Of a stretch of 8,340 bases of DNA, positions 1-6,999 are shown one piece after another. This stretch comes from an uncultured Rickettsiales bacterium (GTDB lineage Bacteria > Pseudomonadota > Alphaproteobacteria > Rickettsiales > UBA1997). Each line of letters begins with the position of its first letter. The first letter of the stretch is position 1. The translations under genes were made by a program, and so were the position numbers. Under the pieces are notes generated by a model. It saw only the letters and a list, made by a program, of their open reading frames with translations. It searched no databases and had not been told where the DNA came from. Location: the NCBI GenBank assembly GCA_951800555.1, contig CATOJU010000034.1:1-8340 (forward strand), read 5' to 3'.

Positions 1-1854
1 TTCCCAAACACCTTCCACAATCTCTTTCCACAATTTTGCTGGCAAATTTCCACCCATTATTTTATTAGTTGAACTATTATCATCATTCCCAAACCAAACT
101 CCTATAACATAATTATCTGCAAAACCTATAAACCAAGCATCTTTATAATCCTGGGTACTCCCACTTTTTCCACCTATAAAATATTTTTTATCCATATTTA
201 GCATATTGTACACCTCTGTTTTATTTATTAAACTTTCAATTCTAGCAGCTTTACCAGTTCCTTCTTTTATTACAGAATATAATAAATATTGCATATTTTT
301 TACAGAACTATTTTTCAAAACTGCTTCTTTTTGAATTATATTATTTTTATATATAACTTTTCCATTTGAAACTATACTTTTAATTCCATAGGGAGAAACA
401 GGTATTCCATTGTTCATAATTATTGTATAGGCTGCTACCATTTCTAATAAATTATTTTCTTGGGTTCCCAAGGCTATTGTTAAATCCCTTTTGAATTTAT
501 TATTAAGTCCTAATTTTCTTGCAATATCAGTAACTTTTTTAATGCCGAAATAATTAGCAATTTGCACCGCTACAGAATTTGAAGAAAAACAAAAAGCATC
601 TTTTACAGAAATTTCTCCACGATATCTATAATTTACATTCTCCGGATACCAATTTCCAACTCTTACAGGTTCATCAACAAAAATATCATTCGGTTCCAAG
701 CCATTTTCAAAGCCAGTAAGATAGACAAAAAATTTAAATGTTGAACCAGTTTGTCTATTTGCATAAATTGTCCTATTGAATTGACTTTTATTATAATCTT
801 TACCACCGGCCATAGCCACAATTTCACCTTTTTTATTTAAAATAATAACTGCAAGTTCACTATTACCAATTTGTTTTGAATTATTTTTTACAAAATTATT
901 AATAATATCTATAGTCTTATTTTGTATATATTTATTTAAAGTAGATGTTATAACTACATTTGTAGAATTTTTATCTATATTAAAATCTTGTAATTGTTTA
1001 TAGATCCAATCAGTAAAATAGTAATTTTGGCTATATTTTCTATATTGTTTATAAAAATTTAAATCTAAATCTGGAACTATATAATCTAGGATATCATTTT
1101 CATCTATAAAACCAGCATTTTTCATATTCATTATTACTTGTGTTGTTCTAGATTCTGTTAAATTTTTATTTTTTGATGGATTATATTTCGTAGGAGCTTT
1201 TAATAATCCAACTAACATAGCACATTCATCAAGTTTTAAGTCCTCAACTTCTTTTCCGAAATAATATTTACTTGCCTCTCTTATTCCATAATTGCCAGCA
1301 CCAAAATACGATTTAGTTAAATACATTACAATTATGTCTTCTTTAGCTAAATATTTTTCTAATTCTCTAGTTAATATAAATTCTTTAAATTTTCTTTTTA
1401 ATGTCTTACTATTATCTTTTAAAATCATTTTTGAAAGTTGTTGGGTTATGGTACTACCACCTTGTCTTATATGACCTGATTTTATATTTACGAAAAATGC
1501 CCTGAATATTCCGAAAAAATCAATTCCTTTATGTTTAAAAAAATTTCTATCCTCTGTTGCAATTAAAGCATTAACCAAATGTGAAGGTAAATCTGAAAAA
1601 GTTAAATTATTTATACTAGAATCATTATACGATCTTATTTTATCAATATTATTTGAATATAAAATTTTTACATTTTGTTTATTATTTTGCGAAATTATTG
1701 TATCAATATCTGGTAATGCTACTTTATAATATATATATAGTATAAATAAAATTATAATACATACAATTCCTACAATACTGAAAAATTTGATTAAAATAAT
1801 TATTGCCTTTTTTAAAAAATTATGTTTATTTTTTGATACTTTTGTTTTTTTCAT
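1..1854 (-). CDS. Class A penicillin-binding protein (PBP1A-like), C-terminus cut by window edge
   Basis: Bifunctional peptidoglycan synthase anchored in the inner membrane. It polymerises lipid II (GT51 glycosyltransferase) and cross-links stem peptides (transpeptidase). All 618 codons from ATG at 1854 to base 1 are open, and the frame leaves the window without a stop. A basic N-terminus precedes one membrane helix at about residues 17-43. GT51 motifs: EDRNFFKHKG (catalytic Glu101), RQGGSTITQQL (130-140), RKFKEF with RELEK (154-167), and MYLTKSYFGAGNYG (177-190). Transpeptidase motifs: Ser371-x-x-Lys374 in GSTFKFF, SSN at 424-426, and KSG at 563-565 followed by DAWFIGF. The transpeptidase domain starts soon after residue 300, so this is a compact form without the large insert of E. 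coli PBP1A. Oddities: YLT for the usual YLN, RQTGS for RQPGS, KSGST for KTGTT, and about 16 extra residues before KSG. No Shine-Dalgarno precedes the ATG. The family call is firm; the exact paralogue (1A or another class A member) is less so. Confidence 0.93.
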   Translation of the reverse strand, partial: MKKTKVSKNKHNFLKKAIIILIKFFSIVGIVCIIILFILYIYYKVALPDIDTIISQNNKQNVKILYSNNIDKIRSYNDSSINNLTFSDLPSHLVNALIATEDRNFFKHKGIDFFGIFRAFFVNIKSGHIRQGGSTITQQLSKMILKDNSKTLKRKFKEFILTRELEKYLAKEDIIVMYLTKSYFGAGNYGIREASKYYFGKEVEDLKLDECAMLVGLLKAPTKYNPSKNKNLTESRTTQVIMNMKNAGFIDENDILDYIVPDLDLNFYKQYRKYSQNYYFTDWIYKQLQDFNIDKNSTNVVITSTLNKYIQNKTIDIINNFVKNNSKQIGNSELAVIILNKKGEIVAMAGGKDYNKSQFNRTIYANRQTGSTFKFFVYLTGFENGLEPNDIFVDEPVRVGNWYPENVNYRYRGEISVKDAFCFSSNSVAVQIANYFGIKKVTDIARKLGLNNKFKRDLTIALGTQENNLLEMVAAYTIIMNNGIPVSPYGIKSIVSNGKVIYKNNIIQKEAVLKNSSVKNMQYLLYSVIKEGTGKAARIESLINKTEVYNMLNMDKKYFIGGKSGSTQDYKDAWFIGFADNYVIGVWFGNDDNSSTNKIMGGNLPAKLWKEIVEGVWE

Positions 1855-1889
1855 ATTCAATAATTATTATTCAACTTTTTTATTACTCT

Positions 1890-1918
1890 AATAAAAGCTT
1901 TTTATTTTTATTTTTCAA
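1890..1918 (-). promoter_or_regulatory. Weak candidate promoter for the PBP gene
   Basis: On the minus strand, TTGAAA (1918-1913) is followed after 17 bp by TTTATT (1895-1890). This would put transcription start about 30 nt before the PBP ATG. The -10 matches only 4 of 6 consensus bases, and such matches are common by chance in DNA this AT-rich. No better minus-strand promoter is visible in 1855-2066. Confidence 0.22.
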
Positions 1919-2008
1919 TAGATTTTTTGTTATTTGTCTATATATTCACTATTTTGATAACATATTTTATTATAAATGTGGGTAAAATCCCCTTTATCTA
2001 CACTTTAC

Positions 2009-2037
2009 TTGACAAATTATTTTAGAAGTGATATAAT
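2009..2037 (+). promoter_or_regulatory. Perfect consensus sigma70-type promoter for lpxD-fabZ-lpxC
   Basis: TTGACA at 2009-2014 and TATAAT at 2032-2037 are separated by exactly 17 bp, matching the housekeeping consensus at all 12 positions. A second overlapping TATAAT lies at 2037-2042. The predicted start near 2044 gives a leader of only about 22 nt before the lpxD ATG. It is the only strong promoter seen upstream of the three-gene operon, so it probably drives all of it. No operator-like palindrome overlaps it. Confidence 0.8.
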
Positions 2038-2066
2038 ATAATTATCGAGATTAATGGTATTGCAAT

Positions 2067-3149
2067 ATGCAAGAAATTTTAAAAAATAAAAAAGATATAA
2101 ATATTTTTAATAAATTTAATAATTTTTTCATCAAACAAAAAGATTTTATCACTATTAATGAATTAAATGCTTTAATAAAAATAAAAAATATTGCAGAACT
2201 AGACAAAAATAAAAAAATTTATGGTGTAAATACATTACAAAAAGCAACAGAAAAAGAAATATCATTTTTAATAAATAAAAAATATATAACAGATTTACAA
2301 AATAGTAAAGCTGGTTTTTGTTTTATAGATGAAAATCATAAAAATTATATACCAAAGAATACAATAGCTATAGTTGTGGATAATCCACATTATTCTTATT
2401 GTATTTTTTTAAATGAAATGTATTTTATTCCTTTATTTTTAATAAATTCTGGAATATCTGAAAAAGCAAATATCGACGAAACTGCTAAAATTGGTAAAAA
2501 TGTAGAAATTCAACCTGGTGTTTTTATAGGTGAAAATGTTGTAATTGGAGATAATTGCAAAATATGTGCTAATGCTGTTATTAATCATAACTGTTCAATA
2601 GGAGATAATTCATATATTGGGGCAAATACAACTATTTCCTATGCTGAAATAGGAAATAATACTATAATCCAAAATGGAGTAAATATAGGACAATGTGGTT
2701 TTGGTTTTGCTCACAATGCCGGATTTAATTATAAAATTCCGCAACTAGGAATTGTAAAGATTGGTAATAATGTAGAAATAGGAGCTAGTACTTGTATTGA
2801 TAGAGGAGCCTTAGAAAATACTGTAATTGAAGATAATACAAAAATTGATAATCTAGTTCAAATAGCACACGGTGTAAAAGTTGGAAAAGGATGTTTTTTT
2901 GCATCGCAAGCTGGAATATCAGGAAGTACTAAGATAGGAAATTTTGTCCAATTGGGGGGACAAACTGGTATTGTTGGACATTTAACAATTGGAGATATGG
3001 TGCAAGCCGCTGGGCAAAGTGGTATTGCATCAAATATAGAAAAAGGAATGATTGTTGGCGGAAGCCCAGCAATTCCTATAAAAGATTGGCATAGATCATC
3101 AATTATTATAAAAAAACTTATTAATAATAAAAAAGGAAAAATAGAATGA
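2067..3149 (+). CDS. lpxD: UDP-3-O-acylglucosamine N-acyltransferase LpxD
   Basis: Transfers a 3-hydroxyacyl chain from ACP to the amine of UDP-3-O-acylglucosamine, the step after LpxC in lipid A synthesis, in the cytoplasm as a trimer. The 360 residues show an N-terminal uridine-binding-type domain (about 18-125), a left-handed beta-helix of hexapeptide repeats (about 130-330, for example IGKNVE, IGENVV, IGDNCK) and a helical tail. Signatures: GFGFA (211-215), KIPQLG (223-228), CIDRGA (243-248), QIAHGV with the catalytic His268, GGQTGI and GGSPA. The tail PAIPIKDWHR resembles alphaproteobacterial LpxD. The family alignment seems to begin near residue 18, so about 15 Asn/Lys-rich residues are an extension. 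No closer downstream ATG exists and the promoter fits this start, although no Shine-Dalgarno precedes it. Cys210 sits where the family usually has Asp (xDGFGxA). The gene overlaps fabZ by 4 bp. Confidence 0.96.
   Translation: MQEILKNKKDINIFNKFNNFFIKQKDFITINELNALIKIKNIAELDKNKKIYGVNTLQKATEKEISFLINKKYITDLQNSKAGFCFIDENHKNYIPKNTIAIVVDNPHYSYCIFLNEMYFIPLFLINSGISEKANIDETAKIGKNVEIQPGVFIGENVVIGDNCKICANAVINHNCSIGDNSYIGANTTISYAEIGNNTIIQNGVNIGQCGFGFAHNAGFNYKIPQLGIVKIGNNVEIGASTCIDRGALENTVIEDNTKIDNLVQIAHGVKVGKGCFFASQAGISGSTKIGNFVQLGGQTGIVGHLTIGDMVQAAGQSGIASNIEKGMIVGGSPAIPIKDWHRSSIIIKKLINNKKGKIE
3133..3137 (+). promoter_or_regulatory. Ribosome binding site of fabZ
   Basis: AAGGA lies inside the end of lpxD, 8 bases before the fabZ ATG at 3146. 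It supports that start, which overlaps the lpxD stop as ATGA and suggests translational coupling. Confidence 0.7.
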
Positions 3150-3595
3150 GCGAAGAGACAATTTCTTTAAAAGAAATAAAGGAGTTAATACCGCATAGAT
3201 ATCCATTTTTACTAATTGATAAAGTAAAAAATTTTAAAAAAATGGATTCTTGTACAGGGATTAAGAATGTGACGATTAACGAAAATTTTTTTCAAGGACA
3301 TTTCCCAAATTATCCAGTAATGCCCGGTGTTTTAATAATTGAAGCAATGGCCCAAACTTCTGCAGTACTTGTATCAAAATCATTAGAAGTTGAACCATTT
3401 TCTAAAAGTGTTTTATTTGCTGGTATTGAAAACGCAAAATTTAGAAAATCTGTATTTCCAGGTGATGTTTTGGAATTAAATGTAAAAATTCTTGGTAATA
3501 AAATGAATATTTGGTTTATTGAAGGTGTCGCTATGGTAGAGGGGAAAAAAGTTGCCGAAGCTAAATTTTCGGCAGTTTTGACAGAAAATAATTAA
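3146..3595 (+). CDS. fabZ: 3-hydroxyacyl-ACP dehydratase FabZ
   Basis: Removes water from 3-hydroxyacyl-ACP to give trans-2-enoyl-ACP in type II fatty acid elongation, in the cytoplasm. The 149 residues form a single hot-dog fold of the usual family length. Signatures: IPHRYPFLLIDKV (15-27), then GHFPNYPVMPGV with catalytic His52, and IEAMAQ with catalytic Glu66. The end, EGKKVAEAKFSAVL, is also typical. It overlaps lpxD by 4 bp and is followed 9 bp later by lpxC. FabZ competes with the Lpx acyltransferases for 3-hydroxyacyl-ACP, and LpxC and FabZ levels are known to be balanced in E. coli, so the co-transcription makes biological sense. FabZ rather than FabA is indicated by the length, the Glu in the active site and the lipid A gene context. 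Confidence 0.96.
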   Translation: MSEETISLKEIKELIPHRYPFLLIDKVKNFKKMDSCTGIKNVTINENFFQGHFPNYPVMPGVLIIEAMAQTSAVLVSKSLEVEPFSKSVLFAGIENAKFRKSVFPGDVLELNVKILGNKMNIWFIEGVAMVEGKKVAEAKFSAVLTENN

Positions 3596-3598
3596 GGT
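3594..3598 (+). promoter_or_regulatory. Ribosome binding site of lpxC
   Basis: AAGGT overlaps the fabZ stop codon and lies 6 bases before the ATG at 3605. It decides the lpxC start, because the protein then has about 14 residues (Phe/Glu/Asn-rich) before the usual family beginning and no other Met is close. Confidence 0.65.
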
Positions 3599-3604
3599 AA
3601 TATT

Positions 3605-4477
3605 ATGAATTTTTTTGATTTTTTTAGGGAAAACGAAAATACTATTTCAAGTGAAATAGTTATTGAGGGGATAGGATTACATTCCGGAAATAATACAAAA
3701 TTAACTTTAAAACCAAATAATGATGGTGGTGGAATAATATTTAAAAATACTAGTGGAACTACAATAAAAGCTTTATATAATAATGTTATAGACACAAAAT
3801 TAGGAACTACAATTGGTTTAAACATAAATGATAATGTAGAAAAAATTTTAACAATAGAACACTTAATGGCAGCTATCTGGGCTTGTAATATTGATAATTT
3901 AATTATTGAAGTTGATAATCAGGAAATACCGATTTTGGATGGAAGCGCTGCAATTTTTATACAAGAAATTGAAAAAGTTGGAATAAAAAAATTAAATTCA
4001 AAAAGAAAATATCTAAAAATATTAAATGAAGTTGTAGTTGAAGAAGAAGATAAATATATAAAAATTTTACCATCAAGGTATTTGTCAGTTGACATTACTA
4101 TTGATTTTAACTATGGAAAAATAGGAAAACAAAATTATTTATTTAATGGAAATAAAAAGAATTTTATAAAAAATATAGCAGAATCTAGAACTTTTTGTAA
4201 TATGAAAGAAATTGAATATATGCATAGTATAGGTCTAGCAAGGGGTGGAAGTGAAAATTGCGCTATGATTTTTGACGATGATGGATTGATTAATAAAGAT
4301 GGTTTTAGGGTTAAAAATGAAGTTGTAAAACATAAATTATTAGATTGTTTAGGAGATATATATACTTCTGGATATAATATTATTGGAAAAATAATTTCCT
4401 ATAAAGGTGGTCATACTTTAAATAACCTTTTGTTAAAAAAGATTTTTGCAGATGAAAAAAATTATAGAATTAAATAA
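3605..4477 (+). CDS. lpxC: UDP-3-O-acyl-N-acetylglucosamine deacetylase LpxC
   Basis: Zinc hydrolase that removes acetate from UDP-3-O-acyl-GlcNAc, the committed step of lipid A synthesis, in the cytoplasm; its product is the LpxD substrate. The 290 residues contain both LpxC domains. Signatures: EGIGLHSG (21-28), TIEHLMAA with general base Glu85 and zinc ligand His86, IPILDGSA (108-115), ESRTFC (193-198), GLARGGS (210-216), KHKLLDCLGD with zinc ligands His243 and Asp247, and KGGHTLNN with His270. All catalytic residues are present. The E. coli enzyme is about 305 residues, so this is near full length. It ends in ADEKNYRIK and has no obvious LA-type degradation tail like that of E. coli. It lies third in an operon after lpxD and fabZ; in most Proteobacteria lpxC sits by ftsZ instead. 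No lpxA follows. Confidence 0.96.
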   Translation: MNFFDFFRENENTISSEIVIEGIGLHSGNNTKLTLKPNNDGGGIIFKNTSGTTIKALYNNVIDTKLGTTIGLNINDNVEKILTIEHLMAAIWACNIDNLIIEVDNQEIPILDGSAAIFIQEIEKVGIKKLNSKRKYLKILNEVVVEEEDKYIKILPSRYLSVDITIDFNYGKIGKQNYLFNGNKKNFIKNIAESRTFCNMKEIEYMHSIGLARGGSENCAMIFDDDGLINKDGFRVKNEVVKHKLLDCLGDIYTSGYNIIGKIISYKGGHTLNNLLLKKIFADEKNYRIK

Positions 4478-4501
4478 ATAATCTTAATTTTAGGACTTCA
4501 T

Positions 4502-4520
4502 ATATTTTTTAATAAAATAT
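4502..4520. terminator. Weak all-A/T hairpin between convergent lpxC and dusB
   Basis: ATATTTT and AAAATAT form a 7-bp perfect stem around a 5-nt loop, in the 84-bp convergent gap. It has no G-C pair, so it would be very weak. A bidirectional terminator role rests mainly on its position. Hairpins of this kind are expected by chance here. Confidence 0.2.
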
Positions 4521-4561
4521 TATAAATTGCCTGCATAAAAAATAAATTTATAATGATTATT

Positions 4562-5551
4562 TTAAAGTTCAAAATTAAAAAATTCTTTAATCATTTCTTT
4601 TAAAACTTCAATATTCTTTATATTATTTATTTTTCCCCTAAACTCAGCACTATTCGGTAAACCAGCAGTATACCAACCTAAATGCTTTCTAAAAATACTA
4701 ATCCCACTGATTTCACCATAATAATTAATCGATAAATCAAAATGTTTTAATATTAATTCTTTTAATTCTAATTTAGTCAATTCTTCAAATGTATTCCCAT
4801 TAATTTCTTTTTGTAATTTTTTAAATAACCAAGGTTTACCGTATATTCCGCGGCCTATCATAGCGCCATCCGCGTCACTATCTTCTAAAGCTTGTTTTAG
4901 ACTTTTTAGATCTTTGATATCCCCATTAACTATTAATGGTATTTTAATTTTTTCTTTAACTTTTGCTATTTCTCGCCAATTAGCTTTTCCTTCATACATT
5001 TGACTTTTTGTTCTACCATGGACCGTGACCATTTTTACACCACAATCTTCAGCTATTCGTGCTATTTTTGGAGCATTTAAATTTTCCATATCCCAACCTA
5101 ATCGCATTTTTACAGTAATCGGTACATTTACACTTTTTACAACTGCCTCAATTATTTCTTTAGCTAATTTTTCGTCTTTCATTATAGCAGAGCCAGCAAA
5201 ACCTTTTACAACTTTTTTTACAGGACAACCAAAATTGATATCTATAATATCTGCTCCTAAATCAACATTTATTTTTGCTGCTTCTGCCATATAATATGGG
5301 TCATTCCCAGCTATTTGTATAGCATTTACATTATATGATTTTTTAACTTTATTTATAGATTTTTCTTTATTCCCAAAAAATAATGATTTTGACGGAATCA
5401 TTTCGCTAAACATAAGTCCAACTCCGCCAAAACTTTTTATAATTTCCCTAAAAGGTGGGTCTGTAACTCCAGCCATAGGGGCAAGCATTATCGGATTTTC
5501 TATAATAATATTTCCTATTTTTATAGGCTTTAAAAAAATGTTTTCTAGCAT
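4562..5551 (-). CDS. dusB: tRNA-dihydrouridine synthase, DusB type
   Basis: FMN-dependent reductase that converts specific uridines in tRNA to dihydrouridine using NADPH, in the cytoplasm. The 329 residues show a TIM barrel followed by a helical tRNA-binding domain. Signatures: MLAPMAGVTDPPFR (22-35), SEM (49-51), QIAGNDP (79-85), then DINFGCPVKKV with catalytic Cys109, GSAIM (120-124), VKMRLGW with FMN-contacting Lys148, VHGRT with His178, NGD (209-211) and IGRG (232-235). The C-terminal RKHLGWYTAGLP with FRGKIN is typical of DusB rather than DusA or DusC. Its start overlaps the mtaB stop by 7 bp (ATGCTAG), so it is translated after mtaB from the same message. Only a weak GGTAG precedes the ATG, which fits coupling. 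The substrate position, usually U17 for DusB, is assumed from the family. Confidence 0.94.
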   Translation of the reverse strand: MLENIFLKPIKIGNIIIENPIMLAPMAGVTDPPFREIIKSFGGVGLMFSEMIPSKSLFFGNKEKSINKVKKSYNVNAIQIAGNDPYYMAEAAKINVDLGADIIDINFGCPVKKVVKGFAGSAIMKDEKLAKEIIEAVVKSVNVPITVKMRLGWDMENLNAPKIARIAEDCGVKMVTVHGRTKSQMYEGKANWREIAKVKEKIKIPLIVNGDIKDLKSLKQALEDSDADGAMIGRGIYGKPWLFKKLQKEINGNTFEELTKLELKELILKHFDLSINYYGEISGISIFRKHLGWYTAGLPNSAEFRGKINNIKNIEVLKEMIKEFFNFEL

Positions 5552-6771
5552 TTTACTACCATATCTACTATTTCACCAATACTTTTACTATAATCACCAA
5601 GTAATTCTACTTGTAAATAATTTTCAAGCCTTCCAAACTTTTTACTTTCAATTAAAACTTTTTGTTTTGTATTATTAATTCTATTTTTTAAACTAATTAA
5701 ATTTTTTTCAGCAGCTTCCCTTAACTCTTTTGCCCTTTGTTTTTTTATATGTTTTTCAATTTGCGGCATAAAAGCCGCTTTAGTTTCAGGTCTTTTTGAA
5801 TAAGGGAAAATATGCCCATAGGTTATTGGTAATTCTTCTATTATTTTAATTGAATTTTTATGCATTTCTTCTGTTTCAGTCGGGAAACCGGCAATTAAAT
5901 CTGCCCCAATAATGATATTTGGTCTAATTGTAATTATATTGTGACATTTTTCTATAGCTTCTTCTCTTGAATGCCTTCTTAGCATCCTTCTTAAAATCAT
6001 ATTATCACCAGATTGTAAACTTAAATGCATATGGGGCATAAGCCGTTCTTCATATTTAAATACTTCATCTAAATCATCTTTTAAATCCGCAATATCTATT
6101 GATGAAATTCTTAACCTTTCTAAACTTGTATCCTTTAAAATTTTTTTGACAAGTTTCCCCAAATTTATATCTTCATCTAGTCTTTTTCCATAATCCGTAA
6201 TATCTATACCAGTTAAAACTATTTCCCTATAGCCATTATTAATTAATTGTTTAATCTGTTCTATAATTTGTTTTGATGGGGTTGATATACTATAACCTCT
6301 TGCCAATCTTGTTAAACAAAAAGTACATTTATTATCGCAACCATTTTGAATTTGAATAAATGCCCTTGCTTTATTTTCAAAACCAGTTATCAATTCCTTT
6401 GAAAATTTATTTTCTTTAAATATATCTTCTACAACAATTTTACATTTATCTATATTTTTATAATTATTAATTTCTAATTTACTATTATTTCCAAGTATAA
6501 AATCCACTTCTGGCATATTTAAATATTTTTCTTTATTTACTTGTACTGCACAGCCTACAACTCCTATAATACAATTATATTTTTCATTTTTAATTTTTCT
6601 TATTGCTTGTCCCAATTGTCTTTCTGCTTCTTTTGTTACTGCGCAACTATTAAAAATTACAATATCTTTATCATTTATTTTGAAATTGTTTTCTTTTAAT
6701 ATTTTTTTTATTACTTCACTTTCATAACTATTTAATCTGCAGCCAAAATTTATAACATTTATACCTGTCAT
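5545..6771 (-). CDS. mtaB: tRNA t6A37 methylthiotransferase MtaB (MiaB-like radical SAM)
   Basis: Adds a methylthio group to N6-threonylcarbamoyladenosine at position 37 of ANN-decoding tRNAs, giving ms2t6A; cytoplasmic, with two 4Fe-4S clusters. The 408 residues show an N-terminal UPF0004 domain whose auxiliary-cluster cysteines are Cys11 (FGCRLN), Cys43 (NSCAVT) and Cys74 (VVGCA). The radical SAM domain has Cys145, Cys149 and Cys152 in CDNKCTFC. Further signatures are LTGIDITDYG (186-195), LSLQSGDNMILRRM (250-263), DLIAGFPTET (291-300) and FPYSKRPET (322-330). A short TRAM-like tail lies at about 370-408 (GRLENY). The MtaB subfamily is favoured over MiaB and RimO by GCRLN, CAVT and FPYSxRP. 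After the last cluster cysteine it reads LTRLARG, where relatives usually have IIPxxRG. It is the first gene of an operon with dusB and has no Shine-Dalgarno. Confidence 0.92.
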   Translation of the reverse strand: MTGINVINFGCRLNSYESEVIKKILKENNFKINDKDIVIFNSCAVTKEAERQLGQAIRKIKNEKYNCIIGVVGCAVQVNKEKYLNMPEVDFILGNNSKLEINNYKNIDKCKIVVEDIFKENKFSKELITGFENKARAFIQIQNGCDNKCTFCLTRLARGYSISTPSKQIIEQIKQLINNGYREIVLTGIDITDYGKRLDEDINLGKLVKKILKDTSLERLRISSIDIADLKDDLDEVFKYEERLMPHMHLSLQSGDNMILRRMLRRHSREEAIEKCHNIITIRPNIIIGADLIAGFPTETEEMHKNSIKIIEELPITYGHIFPYSKRPETKAAFMPQIEKHIKKQRAKELREAAEKNLISLKNRINNTKQKVLIESKKFGRLENYLQVELLGDYSKSIGEIVDMVVKC

Positions 6772-6809
6772 TATTATATAATTAATATTAATTTAATTAA
6801 ACATTGATT

Positions 6810-6838
6810 ATTATATTATAATAATTTGTTTTTGTCAA
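6810..6838 (-). promoter_or_regulatory. Perfect consensus sigma70-type promoter for mtaB-dusB
   Basis: On the minus strand, TTGACA (6838-6833) and TATAAT (6815-6810) are separated by 17 bp, matching the consensus at all 12 positions. Another TATAAT overlaps it upstream, at a spacing of 12 bp that is too short to use. Transcription would start near 6803, giving a leader of about 32 nt, almost all A and T. Confidence 0.75.
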
Positions 6839-6847
6839 TAGACTTTG

Positions 6848-6864
6848 ATTTTTTAGGTATTGCC
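6848..6864 (+). repeat. Direct repeat copy 1 (17 bp)
   Basis: ATTTTTTAGGTATTGCC matches the copy at 6983-6999 at 16 of 17 positions, 135 bp apart. The GGTATTxCC part is unusual in this A/T-dominated spacer, so chance is less likely than for a pure A/T repeat. The function is unknown. Confidence 0.45.
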
Positions 6865-6982
6865 CCCCTTTATAGGTCGATTTTTTTTATAATAAAATTT
6901 GTCATTAAAATATTGAATATTTATGAAGATAATATAAATAATAAATAAATTAAAATAAAAAGAATAAAAAAAGCAGATAGTA

Positions 6983-6999
6983 ATTTTTTAGGTATTACC
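6983..6999 (+). repeat. Direct repeat copy 2 (17 bp), with an inverted partner downstream
   Basis: ATTTTTTAGGTATTACC repeats the motif at 6848-6864. Its right end TTACCAA (6995-7001) also forms a 7-bp inverted repeat with TTGGTAA (7024-7030) around a 22-nt spacer. That could be a loose hairpin or an operator-like element upstream of the barrel genes. Confidence 0.4.

Noticed and set aside
1292..1474. 60-codon plus-strand ORF
   Set aside because: It lies wholly antisense to the glycosyltransferase domain of the PBP, whose motifs are clear in the other strand.
1803..1985. 60-codon plus-strand ORF rich in Phe, Ile and Tyr
   Set aside because: It starts inside the opposite-strand PBP gene and its composition is what antisense A/T-rich DNA gives. 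It has no ribosome site, and the strong lpxD promoter lies downstream of it.
1980..1992. GGG-TAAAAT-CCC mini-hairpin upstream of the lpxD promoter
   Set aside because: Only three base pairs; too small to call an operator or terminator.
2954..2959. Run of six G inside lpxD as a possible phase-variation tract
   Set aside because: It encodes part of the conserved LGGQTG motif, so the protein sequence explains it, and the run is short for slippage switching.
3592..3825. 77-codon minus-strand ORF
   Set aside because: Antisense shadow of the lpxC 5' part; no family features.
5025..5294. 89-codon plus-strand ORF
   Set aside because: Antisense shadow of the dusB catalytic core, which carries all expected motifs.
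6793..6804. Minus-strand ATG TTT AAT TAA at the predicted mtaB transcript start
   Set aside because: Only three codons and located at the transcription start itself; most likely chance.
6863..6868. Run of six C in the spacer as a switch or terminator stem
   Set aside because: There is no matching G-run to form a stem, and it is far from any promoter element I can support.
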